Of a stretch of DNA of 64,000 bases, positions 43,795 through 52,101 are shown one piece after another. A program made the position numbers and the translations under genes. Origin of the DNA: Rhodococcus sp. KRD197 (GTDB lineage: Bacteria; Actinomycetota; Actinomycetes; Mycobacteriales; Mycobacteriaceae). The first letter of the stretch is position 1. Every line of letters starts with the position of its first letter. The notes under the pieces were generated by a model. That model searched no databases. It saw only the letters and a program-made list of their open reading frames with translations, and was not told the DNA's origin. Location of the stretch: assembly GCF_017168235.1 (NCBI RefSeq), contig NZ_JABFAO010000016.1:128922-192921 (forward strand). Reading direction: 5' to 3'.

Positions 43795-44820
43795 ATGTCG
43801 AACGAACTGAGAATCGCCGTACTCGGCGTAGGCATGATGGGCGCCGATCATGTTGCCCGAATTCAGTCCCGGATCGCCGGAGCACGGGTAACTGTCATCA
43901 ACGACTATGTGACCGAAAGGGCCGAGGAACTCGCCGCGACGATCGACGGATGCCGCGTGGTGATCGACCCGATCGACGCCATTGCCGACCCCGAGGTCGA
44001 TGCAGTGCTGTTGGCGACGCCGGGGCCCACGCACGAGAAACAGTTGCTCGCATGCCTCGAGCACGCAAAGCCTGTGCTGTGCGAAAAGCCGTTGACCACG
44101 GACGCCGCAACATCCCTCGAGGTTGTCAAGGCAGAGGCCGCGCTGGGAAAGACTCTGATTCAAGTCGGCTTCATGCGGCGCTTCGACGCCGAGTATGTGG
44201 AGTTGAAGGGGCTCATCGACTCCGGTGATCTGGGCCGCCCCCTCGTCGTGCACTGTGTGCACCGCAACCCATCGGTGCCCTCGCACTTCGACAGCGCGAT
44301 GGTGGTCAAGGACTCCTTGGTACACGAAGTCGACGTCACTCGTTTCCTCCTAAACGAAGAAATCACCTCGGTGCAGATAATCAAGCCGTTTCCCAGCTCG
44401 AAAGCGCCCGAGGGGCTGCAGGATCCGCAGATCGCAGTGTTCTCGACGGAGTCGGGACGTCACGTCGACACCGAGGTGTTCGTCACCACCGGCGTTGCCT
44501 ACGAGGTTCGTACCGAGGTTGTCGCCGAACTCGGCAGCGCCATTATCGGTCTCGACGTGGGCCTGGTACGAAAGAGCAAGCCCGGGACGTGGGGTGGCGC
44601 CATCACGCCGTCGTTCAAGGAGCGTTTCGGGCAGGCGTACGACGTGCAGATTCAGCGTTGGGTCGATGCCGTCGTGCGGGGCGCAGAATCGGGCAACTAC
44701 GTCGACGGCCCGGGCGCTTGGGACGGATATGCTGCGGCGGCCGTGTGTGAGGCCGGAGTGAGTTCGCTCGAAACCGGTGAGCGGGTGCAGGTCGCCATGG
44801 TCGACCGTTCGTCCGTCTGA
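43795..44820 (+). CDS. Gfo/Idh/MocA oxidoreductase, inositol 2-dehydrogenase-like
   Basis: NAD(P)-dependent dehydrogenase of 341 residues. The Rossmann motif AVLGVGMMGADHVAR is at residue 8, CEKPLTTDAATSLE holds the family EKP motif near 97, and HEVDVTRFLL includes the catalytic-type Asp/His region near 180. The best match in style is myo-inositol 2-dehydrogenase (IolG). It follows the IolE-like gene by 24 bases and is controlled with it. No iolB, iolC or iolD lies nearby, so this is only part of a pathway. Confidence 0.87.
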   Translation: MSNELRIAVLGVGMMGADHVARIQSRIAGARVTVINDYVTERAEELAATIDGCRVVIDPIDAIADPEVDAVLLATPGPTHEKQLLACLEHAKPVLCEKPLTTDAATSLEVVKAEAALGKTLIQVGFMRRFDAEYVELKGLIDSGDLGRPLVVHCVHRNPSVPSHFDSAMVVKDSLVHEVDVTRFLLNEEITSVQIIKPFPSSKAPEGLQDPQIAVFSTESGRHVDTEVFVTTGVAYEVRTEVVAELGSAIIGLDVGLVRKSKPGTWGGAITPSFKERFGQAYDVQIQRWVDAVVRGAESGNYVDGPGAWDGYAAAAVCEAGVSSLETGERVQVAMVDRSSV

Positions 44821-44842
44821 GCCGCCGGTATTCGAATGAGCT

Positions 44843-45304
44843 TCAGCGGCGCTCGGTCATGTGTGCGCGCATCGTTTCGCAGATCTGGGCCAGGGTTTCG
44901 AGAGACTCAGGCGTGAGTAGGTCGAACATGTTCGCGCGAACGGCGTCGACATGTCCGGGGCTTGCGGCGGCAAGTTTTCGCTCGCCATCGGCGGTGAGTT
45001 CGGCGAGTGTTCCGCGCCTGTCGTTCTCGCATTCGACCCGGCGTACCCAGCCGGCGGCAACCAACCGGGAAATCGCGCGGGTGACACCGCTTCGGCTGGT
45101 GGTCACCGCTTCGGCCAGTGCGCTCATGCGCATTCGGTGCTCGGTGGCTTCGGAAAGCAGCACGAGCAACTCGAAGTCGGTGAACGATATGTCCGAGTCG
45201 CGTTCGAGTTGGCGGTCGAGGGTAAGCAGTAGAAGTCGTGTCGCATCCAGGTAGGAGCGCCACATCCGCTGCTCTTCGCGGTCGAGCCAATGTGTCGATT
45301 TCAC
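44843..45304 (-). CDS. MarR-family transcriptional regulator
   Basis: A 153-residue winged-helix protein: MRMSALAEAVTTSRSGVTRA is the recognition region and RRVECENDRRGTLAELTADG the wing. GTG 45304 gives the family's normal length. It ends 22 bases after the convergent dehydrogenase gene. A 7-bp imperfect palindrome lies about 20 bp upstream of its start, so autoregulation is likely. Ligand unknown. Confidence 0.87.
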   Translation of the reverse strand: MKSTHWLDREEQRMWRSYLDATRLLLLTLDRQLERDSDISFTDFELLVLLSEATEHRMRMSALAEAVTTSRSGVTRAISRLVAAGWVRRVECENDRRGTLAELTADGERKLAAASPGHVDAVRANMFDLLTPESLETLAQICETMRAHMTERR

Positions 45305-45322
45305 CTGCCCAGAGTACCGAGA

Positions 45323-45342
45323 GTGGTTGATTGGGCAACTAC
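45323..45342. promoter_or_regulatory. Candidate MarR operator
   Basis: GTGGTTG at 45323-45329 and CAACTAC at 45336-45342 are inverted copies with one mismatch, six bases apart, close to the start of the marR-type gene. This is the usual size of a MarR box. Confidence 0.4.
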
Positions 45343-45485
45343 TTTTAGGTGCACAGGCTCGAGTGATACCGCGATCGTAGAACCGCCCAATGCGCCGTTG
45401 CCGTGATAGACAGATCCCTGTCCGATGAGACCTCGAGGGGCGAAGCCTCGACAGGGCGAGAATCTGCAGAGAGTGGGAGACGGCG

Positions 45486-46388
45486 GTGGCGGACGCGCGA
45501 TCGATGGACCCGGGTGTCGATTCGCCCCGCGGGGTCAGTCGATGGCTGACGGGCCTGCTCGTTCTCGGTCTTGTGTCCGCGTGGCTAGTTCTGTACTCGG
45601 TGAGCATTCTCGGCTCGATATGGCGCTTCCGGGAGCCGGGCGCCCCGCCACCTGTGCTCACCACGCACGATCAGGTCATCGATCTCGTCGTGCTCGCGGT
45701 GCAGCTGGTGGTCGGTGCAGCCGCACTGTGGGTGGTGATCGCGGTCCGCGGGCGGTCCCTGACGGCTGTGCTACCCGAGCGATCGGGCAGCGCGATGGAC
45801 GCGGCCGTCGCATGGTGTGCGGCCATCGCGGTGGCGTCAGCTGTGGTTCTGGTGCTCGATCGCACCGGTGTCATGCGCTTCGAGTTTTCAACTCCCGCCA
45901 CGGTCGAATCGCCGTGGCTTGCTGTGCTGGCCGCTCTGTCCGCGGGCCTTCGTGAAGAGCCGCTGCTTGCTGCGCTACCGCTGGTACTCCTGGTCGGCCG
46001 CATTCCGATCGGGTGGATCATGGTTCTCGCCGGGGCGATGCGAGGACTCATCTACCTGTATTTCGGTATGGGGGGATTTCTCTGGGCCTTCGTGTGGGGT
46101 GCCGCTGCAGTGTGGGTGTACTACCGTTTCAGGCGGTTGTGGGTGCTGATCCTCGTGCACGGCATGGTGATGAACATTCAAGCGCTGGACAGAGTGCTCG
46201 TGCACGACAGCATGGCGACCCTGTTGCAGTGGGTCAATATCCTCGTCCTGTTCGGTGCGCTGATGTGGTGGCTCGTGCCGCGCGCGCTCGATAGTATGAT
46301 TCCCGGTGCCAGTAGAAGCGGGACCGCGATCCCAGTGCTCGAGACGGATGTAAGCCGTCTCACACCTGTGGATAATGATCGTTACTAA
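45486..46388 (+). CDS. CPBP-family (Abi/Rce1-like) membrane protein
   Basis: A 300-residue protein with about eight hydrophobic segments. AGLREEPLLAALPL holds the EE pair, GGFLWAFVWG the second motif and LVHGMVMNIQ the last His/Asn motif of CPBP intramembrane proteases. The Arg of the EExxxR motif and the middle His are not visible, so catalysis is doubtful. GTG 45486 follows GGGAGAC. It lies between a divergent marR gene and an mce gene. Confidence 0.72.
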   Translation: MADARSMDPGVDSPRGVSRWLTGLLVLGLVSAWLVLYSVSILGSIWRFREPGAPPPVLTTHDQVIDLVVLAVQLVVGAAALWVVIAVRGRSLTAVLPERSGSAMDAAVAWCAAIAVASAVVLVLDRTGVMRFEFSTPATVESPWLAVLAALSAGLREEPLLAALPLVLLVGRIPIGWIMVLAGAMRGLIYLYFGMGGFLWAFVWGAAAVWVYYRFRRLWVLILVHGMVMNIQALDRVLVHDSMATLLQWVNILVLFGALMWWLVPRALDSMIPGASRSGTAIPVLETDVSRLTPVDNDRY

Positions 46389-46484
46389 CCGTTACATTAA
46401 TGTCTGGGGAATGATCGTTCCTCCCTCGTTCGCTGTTTCCGCCGTGTCCGACTGCCTCGGTTCTGTTCCGGGACGCAGCGCCTC

Positions 46485-47861
46485 GTGATCGTCTCAGCGT
46501 CTCCGCTTCGACGCCGTATGTTGGGCGCGCTTCTCATCGTCGCAGTAATTCTGTTCGTCGGTTGGTCGGTCACCAGTTACAACAAGACGTTCAAAGAGGT
46601 GGTCAGTGTGGATCTGATCACCGATTCGGTGGGTAATGCGTTGCCGCTGAACGCCGATGTGAAGGTTCGCGGTCTGATCGTGGGCGAGGTTCGCTCGACC
46701 TCGGCGGTCGACGGTGTGGTGACCGCGCGGATGGCGATCGATCCGGACAAGGCGGAGATGATTCCCTCCAACACCACCGCCCGGTTGCTGCCGAAGACGT
46801 TGTTCGGTGAGCGGTACGTGGCATTGATGGTGCCGGAGAAGAACTCTGCGTCGCCGGTCGTCGACGGCACGGTGCTGCGGCAGGATGTCAGTGGCAACGC
46901 GATCGAGGTCGGTCAGTTGCTGGACAACCTGTTGCCGTTGCTCGAAGCGATTCCGCCGCAGGATCTGGCGAACACGCTCGGCGCGCTCTCTCAGGGTCTC
47001 GACGGTCGCGGCGCGGAGTTGGGGTTGACGATCGATCGGCTCGAGAACATTTTCGCCGGCTTGAACACCGAGTTGCCGAACATTCAGCAGGGGTTGCGCG
47101 GTCTCGCGGACTTCTCGCAGACGTACGCCGATGCGGGGCCGCAGTTGATCGATGCTCTGGACAATCTGTCGGTCACGGGCAACACCTTCGTGGAGCAGCG
47201 TCCGGCGGTCGATACGTTGATCGGGTCGCTGACGGCGACGAGTGCGTCGACGGCGGATTTCTTGGAGGTCAACGCGGACAACCTGATTCGTATCTCGGCC
47301 GATTCCCGTGAGGCGCTCGAGCTGCTGGCTCAGTATTCGCCGGCGTTCGGGTGCACGTTCTCGCAGTTCGTCCCCATCGTCGAACGAGCTCAGACGGTCA
47401 TCGGTGTCGGTGAGGAATACCAAGGCATCAACGTTCACATGCCAGTGGTCAACCCCAAGGGCCGTTACCTGCCCAATCAGGACGAGCCGAGGCTCTTCGA
47501 CGATCGTGGACCGCGCTGCTACACACCGGCCGACACCGAGGCGGGGGAGTTCTTCCCGCAGTACCCGGGAGGCTCGCCCAACGACGGCTCCTACCAGGTT
47601 CCCTCGCGCAACCCCGGTCCGCAGGACATCCCGGAGCTTCCGGCGCCGCAGTACTCGGCAATTCCCGGGTCGCTGGTGGGTGCGCCCGGTGGCGCGGCAC
47701 CAGCGAGCTACCAGGGTTCGGACTTCGAACGTGACACGCTGGCCGTGATCTACGGCCAGGCAACTGGAACATCTCCGACAGAGGTTCCGTCGTGGGTGAC
47801 ATCGGCGGGGGCGCCGGCGCTCAGAGGGGCACAAGTGAGTTTCACGAGTACCTCCTCGTAG
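46485..47861 (+). CDS. Orphan Mce-family protein (MceA-like)
   Basis: A 458-residue secreted or membrane-anchored protein. One membrane segment near the N-terminus (about 12-28, LGALLIVAVILFVGWSV) is followed by the MlaD/MCE domain (VSVDLITDSVGNALPLNADV, VKVRGLIVGEVRS) and a Mce C-terminal helical region (120-300), then a Pro-rich tail. Mce proteins form lipid-shuttling tubes with partners and YrbE permeases. Here no yrbE, mceB-F or mas gene is near, so it stands alone. GTG 46485 is the first start. Confidence 0.85.
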   Translation: MIVSASPLRRRMLGALLIVAVILFVGWSVTSYNKTFKEVVSVDLITDSVGNALPLNADVKVRGLIVGEVRSTSAVDGVVTARMAIDPDKAEMIPSNTTARLLPKTLFGERYVALMVPEKNSASPVVDGTVLRQDVSGNAIEVGQLLDNLLPLLEAIPPQDLANTLGALSQGLDGRGAELGLTIDRLENIFAGLNTELPNIQQGLRGLADFSQTYADAGPQLIDALDNLSVTGNTFVEQRPAVDTLIGSLTATSASTADFLEVNADNLIRISADSREALELLAQYSPAFGCTFSQFVPIVERAQTVIGVGEEYQGINVHMPVVNPKGRYLPNQDEPRLFDDRGPRCYTPADTEAGEFFPQYPGGSPNDGSYQVPSRNPGPQDIPELPAPQYSAIPGSLVGAPGGAAPASYQGSDFERDTLAVIYGQATGTSPTEVPSWVTSAGAPALRGAQVSFTSTSS

Positions 47862-47924
47862 CTGAAGCGGCAGCGGCACCGGAGTCCGAACCGACGACCC
47901 GGCACCGAGCGTGGCCGCACTCGA

Positions 47925-49079
47925 TCAGGGCTCTGACACACCGGCCCGTAGCACCGGGTCTACGGTCAGCGACGAGCGGAGGTCTCGGACAATGCTGTCT
48001 TCGAGCGCCGGTATCACCCGCGATGTGATCGATCCGTTGTAGGCACCGGGTGCTTGGCGCGGATTGGCATGCCCGGTGCCGTGCATGCGCACAACTCGCA
48101 GAGTGCCGTCGGTGCCGCCGGACCGTTCGAACAGGATTCGCTGGGAGTAGTCGACATCGACCACGTTGTCCGACGCCGCCCGTGCCGGACGCAGGAACAC
48201 GATTGCGGGCCTGGGTTTGTCGGCGACGGTTTCGGCTAGAGCATCCAGATTGTCCAACGCACCGGATGCCACGATCGTCCTGAACTGAGATTCGATGAAG
48301 CCGTTGCTGGCAACCGTTGGATTGAGAATCTTGTCCATCATGACCTGTTCGAATGCTTCGCCCGCCGCAGCGAAATCGATTCTTGGATACCACGTCGAGT
48401 GCATGTCGACGTACCTGTCCTTACGGGCAGCCATCTCGACCATGGAACGGAGCGAACGACTTTCTCGTGCTCCCGGCAGCCAACCGATCCAGCGCAGGAG
48501 ATCTTGTCCGGCGTCGCGAGCGTCGCCGCGTACTGCATGCAGGTCCAGCGGTGTGCAGTCCAGAACCACCCCAGTCAATACACGGTCGGTGTCCTCGTAG
48601 ATGTGCTGTGCCACTTCGAGAGCGATCACGCCACCCATGCTGTGGCCGACCAATACGATGTTGCGGACACCCTCGGTGCGGGCACGCAGAGCAACGAGAT
48701 CGCTTATGACTCGAGTGTCTATGCCACGGTTGTCGAACGTCACCGACCACACCCGCCCGATCTCGGTGAAGCTCGTCAGTGCTCGGGCGGTCGGCGCGCC
48801 GTCTACGTTGCCGAGCCCGACCAAGTCGACGACGGCAGTCGTACTGTCGGCTGGGTCCGCTGCGTCGTATATCTGGTCGATGCTCGGTTCGGTCTGGGCT
48901 AGACGGCGTTGCTCGGGTGCGACGTCCCACCGCCAGTACATGCCGGCCAGGACGAGGATTGGCACGAGTCCGAGAGCGAGATACAGCGCGGCACGGCGTG
49001 TGCGCCCGAGGAAAATCCAATTGTGCCCCAACCGCGTCGAGGCCAGCCGCTCCCTGCGTCGGCCGCCGTCCCACTCCAC
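47925..49079 (-). CDS. Membrane-anchored alpha/beta hydrolase
   Basis: A 384-residue protein with an N-terminal membrane segment (about 29-48, AALYLALGLVPILVLAGMYW) and an extracytoplasmic alpha/beta hydrolase domain. The nucleophile elbow is LVGHSMGGVIALEVA near residue 145 and a catalytic-type His occurs in HGTGHANPRQ near 338. A lipase or esterase of the cell envelope is likely. It faces away from the metal-efflux genes. Confidence 0.8.
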   Translation of the reverse strand: MEWDGGRRRERLASTRLGHNWIFLGRTRRAALYLALGLVPILVLAGMYWRWDVAPEQRRLAQTEPSIDQIYDAADPADSTTAVVDLVGLGNVDGAPTARALTSFTEIGRVWSVTFDNRGIDTRVISDLVALRARTEGVRNIVLVGHSMGGVIALEVAQHIYEDTDRVLTGVVLDCTPLDLHAVRGDARDAGQDLLRWIGWLPGARESRSLRSMVEMAARKDRYVDMHSTWYPRIDFAAAGEAFEQVMMDKILNPTVASNGFIESQFRTIVASGALDNLDALAETVADKPRPAIVFLRPARAASDNVVDVDYSQRILFERSGGTDGTLRVVRMHGTGHANPRQAPGAYNGSITSRVIPALEDSIVRDLRSSLTVDPVLRAGVSEP

Positions 49080-49263
49080 CGAACACTCCGATCCCGTCGT
49101 TCCTACCGTTAACGGTCACTTCAGCGGACGAATTCCACGCTACGCCCGCCACGGTTGGCCCGCCGCCGGTGATGGTCGACATCGCATCGTGCGCATGTGT
49201 GCACCTGAAACTGCAAGGCATCCGGCCCTCACACCCTGGTGTCGGACGCCATATGATGTCGAA

Positions 49264-49548
49264 ATGGCCTTTCAGATAATGCTCGCGAAAGCTGTGTCCA
49301 CCGTCGTCACTGGAGCGGTGGGCGTGGCAGCCTATAACGGCGCCAAGACGCTGATCGCGAAAGCTCCGCTTCGCGAAGCGGCCGTCACGGCGACCGAATG
49401 GAGTCTGCGCGGCGTCCGAAAGGCAGAGGAGGGTGCCGAATCTGCTCGGCTTTCCGTATCCGACGTGGTCGCCGAGGCCAAAGAGCGGTTGGGTGAAGAG
49501 GTTGCGCCACCGGTAGCCGGTGAAACCGGACACGGTCACAGTCACTGA
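49264..49548 (+). CDS. PacL-like DUF1490 metal chaperone
   Basis: A 94-residue protein with an N-terminal hydrophobic segment (VSTVVTGAVGVAAYNGAKTL), a charged helix and a His-rich C-terminus (ETGHGHSH) suited to metal binding. DUF1490 proteins such as mycobacterial PacL1 (Rv3269) are encoded next to P1B-type ATPases and assist zinc or other metal efflux. The ATPase gene follows two bases later. Confidence 0.82.
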   Translation: MAFQIMLAKAVSTVVTGAVGVAAYNGAKTLIAKAPLREAAVTATEWSLRGVRKAEEGAESARLSVSDVVAEAKERLGEEVAPPVAGETGHGHSH

Positions 49549-49550
49549 TC

Positions 49551-51761
49551 GTGTCTTCGACGGTTGTTTCGTTTCGAAGGCCGGACATGCCCGTCGGTGA
49601 GTCGGCCACCAGTATCCGGATCGTCTCCGACGCCGCAGGACGCATCAGATTCGAGGTACCCTGGCTCCGCGCGAGCCCCGGCCGAGCCGTCGCGATCGAG
49701 GATGCAGTCGACAGGGTTCTCGGGGTTCGCGCCGCACACGCCTACCCGCGAACGGCCTCAGTTGTTGTATGGATCTCACCGACACGCATCGACCGCGCCG
49801 AGCTGATCGCGGCGATCGAGACCGGTTGCGAAGTCGAGTGGTCGGATGTTCCCGAACGCACCCCGCGATCGGCCGATGTCGGCAGCGCCGAGGTCCTGCG
49901 AATGGCTGTCGGTGGAGCGGCGCTGGTTCTACTGGGTTTTCGCCGCTACGGCTTGAACCGTCCGCCAGTTCTCGGACCGACCAGTCGCCTGGTCGCCACC
50001 GGCGCAACCGTCTTCACCGGTTACCCATTTCTCAGAGGCGCGTTGCGCTCACTGTCGGGCAACCGAGGCGCAGGCACTGATGCACTCGTCTCCGCTGCCA
50101 CCGTCGCTAGTCTCGTGCTACGGGAGAACGTGGTCGCACTCACTGTGCTGTGGCTTCTCAACATAGGTGAGTACCTGCAAGAACTGACTCTGCGACGAAC
50201 GAGACGCGCGATTGCCGATCTCCTCAACGGCACCCAGGACACCGCATGGGTCAGGCTCGCGGACGGCAGCGAAGTCTCGGTCGATACCGAATCGCTGTGC
50301 GTCGGCGACGACGTAGTGGTGCACGATCACGTCGCGGCTCCTGTCGACGGGATCGTCGTCGAGGGGGAGTCCATCGTCGATCAGTCGGCGATCACGGGTG
50401 AGACACTGCCGGTATCGGTAGCCGCGGGCGCACGCATCCACGCCGGATCGGTCGTCGTTCGAGGTCGGCTCGTGGTTCGTGCAACCGCCGTCGGAAACGA
50501 CACGACCATCGGACGCATCATCTCTCGCGTGGAAGAGGCGCAGGAGGATCGCGCGCCGATCCAGACGGTGGGCGAGAACTTCTCACGACGATTCGTGCCG
50601 ACGTCGTTCCTACTGTCCGCACTCACGCTCGTGGTGACCCGAGATGTGCGTCGCGCGATGACGATGTTGCTGGTGGCGTGTCCGTGCGCCGTCGGGCTGT
50701 CCACCCCCACTGCGATCAGCGCTGCGATCGGAAACGGTGCCCGACGCGGGATCCTCATCAAGGGTGGCTCACACCTGGAACTCGCCGGCCGCGTGGACAC
50801 CATTGTCTTCGACAAGACCGGAACCCTGACCATGGGACGGCCGGTGGTGACGAACGTCGTGGCCTTCGCCGACGACTGGGAACCCGAGCAGGTTCTGGCC
50901 TACGCGGCCAGTTCGGAGATTCACTCACGACACCCACTGGCAGAGGCAGTGATTCGCTCCACCGAGGAGCGGTACATCGCCATCCCGCCGCATGAGGAAT
51001 GCGAAGTCCTGGTTGGGCTCGGGATGAGGACCTGGGCTGACGGACGCACGATGCTGCTCGGCAGCCCGTCACTGTTGCAGGGGGAGAATGTCGCAGTATC
51101 GGAGAAGGCCGCGGAGTGGGTCCGCAGGCTGCAGCAGCAGGCCGAGACCCCGCTGCTGCTCGCGGTCGACGGTGATTTGGTCGGTCTGATCAGTCTGCGT
51201 GACGAAGTTCGGCCCGAGGCAGTCGACGTCCTGTCACGCCTGCGATCCGACGGAGTGCAACGCGTGCTCATGTTGACCGGAGACCACGCCGAAACCGCGG
51301 CAGCGGTGGCGGCGGAACTCGGTATCACGGAATGGCGCGCAGAGGTGATGCCCGAGGACAAGTTGGCCGTGGTGCAGGAACTGCAGCGACAGGGACATGT
51401 CGTTGCCATGGTCGGCGACGGCACCAACGACGCTCCGGCGCTGGCGGCCGCCGATATCGGCATAGCGATGGGATTGGCTGGAACAGACGTTGCGGTGGAG
51501 ACCGCCGACGTTGCTCTGGCAAGTGACGATCTGTACAGGCTTCTCGACGTCCGCGACCTCGGAGGGCATGCAGTGGAGGTCATCCGTCAGAACTATGGAA
51601 TGTCGATTGCGGTCAACGCGATCGGGCTACTAGTGAGTGCAGCGGGGGCATTGTCACCAGTCCTCGCCGCCATTCTGCACAACGCGTCATCGGTCGCCGT
51701 AGTTGCCAACAGTTCACGGTTGATCACGTATCGGCTCGAACCCAAGCGGGCTCAGTACTAG
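49551..51761 (+). CDS. P1B-type metal-exporting ATPase, CtpC-like
   Basis: A 736-residue P-type ATPase. The A-domain motif AITGETLPVS, the metal-site CPC in LLVACPCAVGLSTP, the phosphorylation motif DKTGTLTMG, the HP motif SRHPLAEA and hinge MVGDGTNDAPAL are all present; the last segments read YGMSIAVNAIGLLVSAAGAL and HNASSVAVVANSSRL as in CtpC. There is no N-terminal CxxC domain. With the His-rich partner directly upstream this should be a zinc/manganese-type exporter. GTG 49551 is used. Confidence 0.9.
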   Translation: MSSTVVSFRRPDMPVGESATSIRIVSDAAGRIRFEVPWLRASPGRAVAIEDAVDRVLGVRAAHAYPRTASVVVWISPTRIDRAELIAAIETGCEVEWSDVPERTPRSADVGSAEVLRMAVGGAALVLLGFRRYGLNRPPVLGPTSRLVATGATVFTGYPFLRGALRSLSGNRGAGTDALVSAATVASLVLRENVVALTVLWLLNIGEYLQELTLRRTRRAIADLLNGTQDTAWVRLADGSEVSVDTESLCVGDDVVVHDHVAAPVDGIVVEGESIVDQSAITGETLPVSVAAGARIHAGSVVVRGRLVVRATAVGNDTTIGRIISRVEEAQEDRAPIQTVGENFSRRFVPTSFLLSALTLVVTRDVRRAMTMLLVACPCAVGLSTPTAISAAIGNGARRGILIKGGSHLELAGRVDTIVFDKTGTLTMGRPVVTNVVAFADDWEPEQVLAYAASSEIHSRHPLAEAVIRSTEERYIAIPPHEECEVLVGLGMRTWADGRTMLLGSPSLLQGENVAVSEKAAEWVRRLQQQAETPLLLAVDGDLVGLISLRDEVRPEAVDVLSRLRSDGVQRVLMLTGDHAETAAAVAAELGITEWRAEVMPEDKLAVVQELQRQGHVVAMVGDGTNDAPALAAADIGIAMGLAGTDVAVETADVALASDDLYRLLDVRDLGGHAVEVIRQNYGMSIAVNAIGLLVSAAGALSPVLAAILHNASSVAVVANSSRLITYRLEPKRAQY

Positions 51762-51781
51762 CCCCTGGTCCTGTAAGACGA

Positions 51782-52075
51782 TCAGACTCTGCGGCCCTCA
51801 CGCAGCGCGCGTTGCGCCAGGTCGCGGAGCGGTCCGGTCATCGACGCATCGTCGATCTGACAGGTGCTCTCGTCGACGGAGACCGTCCACACGAAACCGT
51901 CACGCACGCGCGTGGGCGCGACAGCCGCAGGCTGCGAAAGGATCAGAGGCCGGGCTTGCTCGACGAGGCCACGCCACTCGCGGGCCGACGCCTCGTCGAC
52001 TATCGCATCCAGGTCCACCCGGGCCCGTCGGATGGAACCAGCGATACCACCCGACCGAACCACCTCGATGAACAT
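51782..52075 (-). CDS. Emfourin-like protease inhibitor
   Basis: A 97-residue protein starting MFIEVVRSGGIAGSIRRARV, the GGxAG pattern of emfourin, a proteinaceous inhibitor of protealysin-type M4 proteases. It follows the M4 protease gene by 26 bases on the same strand, the arrangement described for the Serratia pair. It should bind and hold the protease inactive in the cytoplasm. ATG 52075 is used; the frame stays open further upstream into the protease gene but does not look coding there. Confidence 0.78.
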   Translation of the reverse strand: MFIEVVRSGGIAGSIRRARVDLDAIVDEASAREWRGLVEQARPLILSQPAAVAPTRVRDGFVWTVSVDESTCQIDDASMTGPLRDLAQRALREGRRV

Positions 52076-52101
52076 GTCATGTCCTTCGCGTCGCAGACTC
52101 G

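Noticed and set aside
42253..44325. 690-codon open frame on the minus strand
   Set aside because: Antisense to the isomerase and dehydrogenase genes and to the shared promoter region; part of it also overlaps the LacI gene out of frame. Composition is not protein-like.
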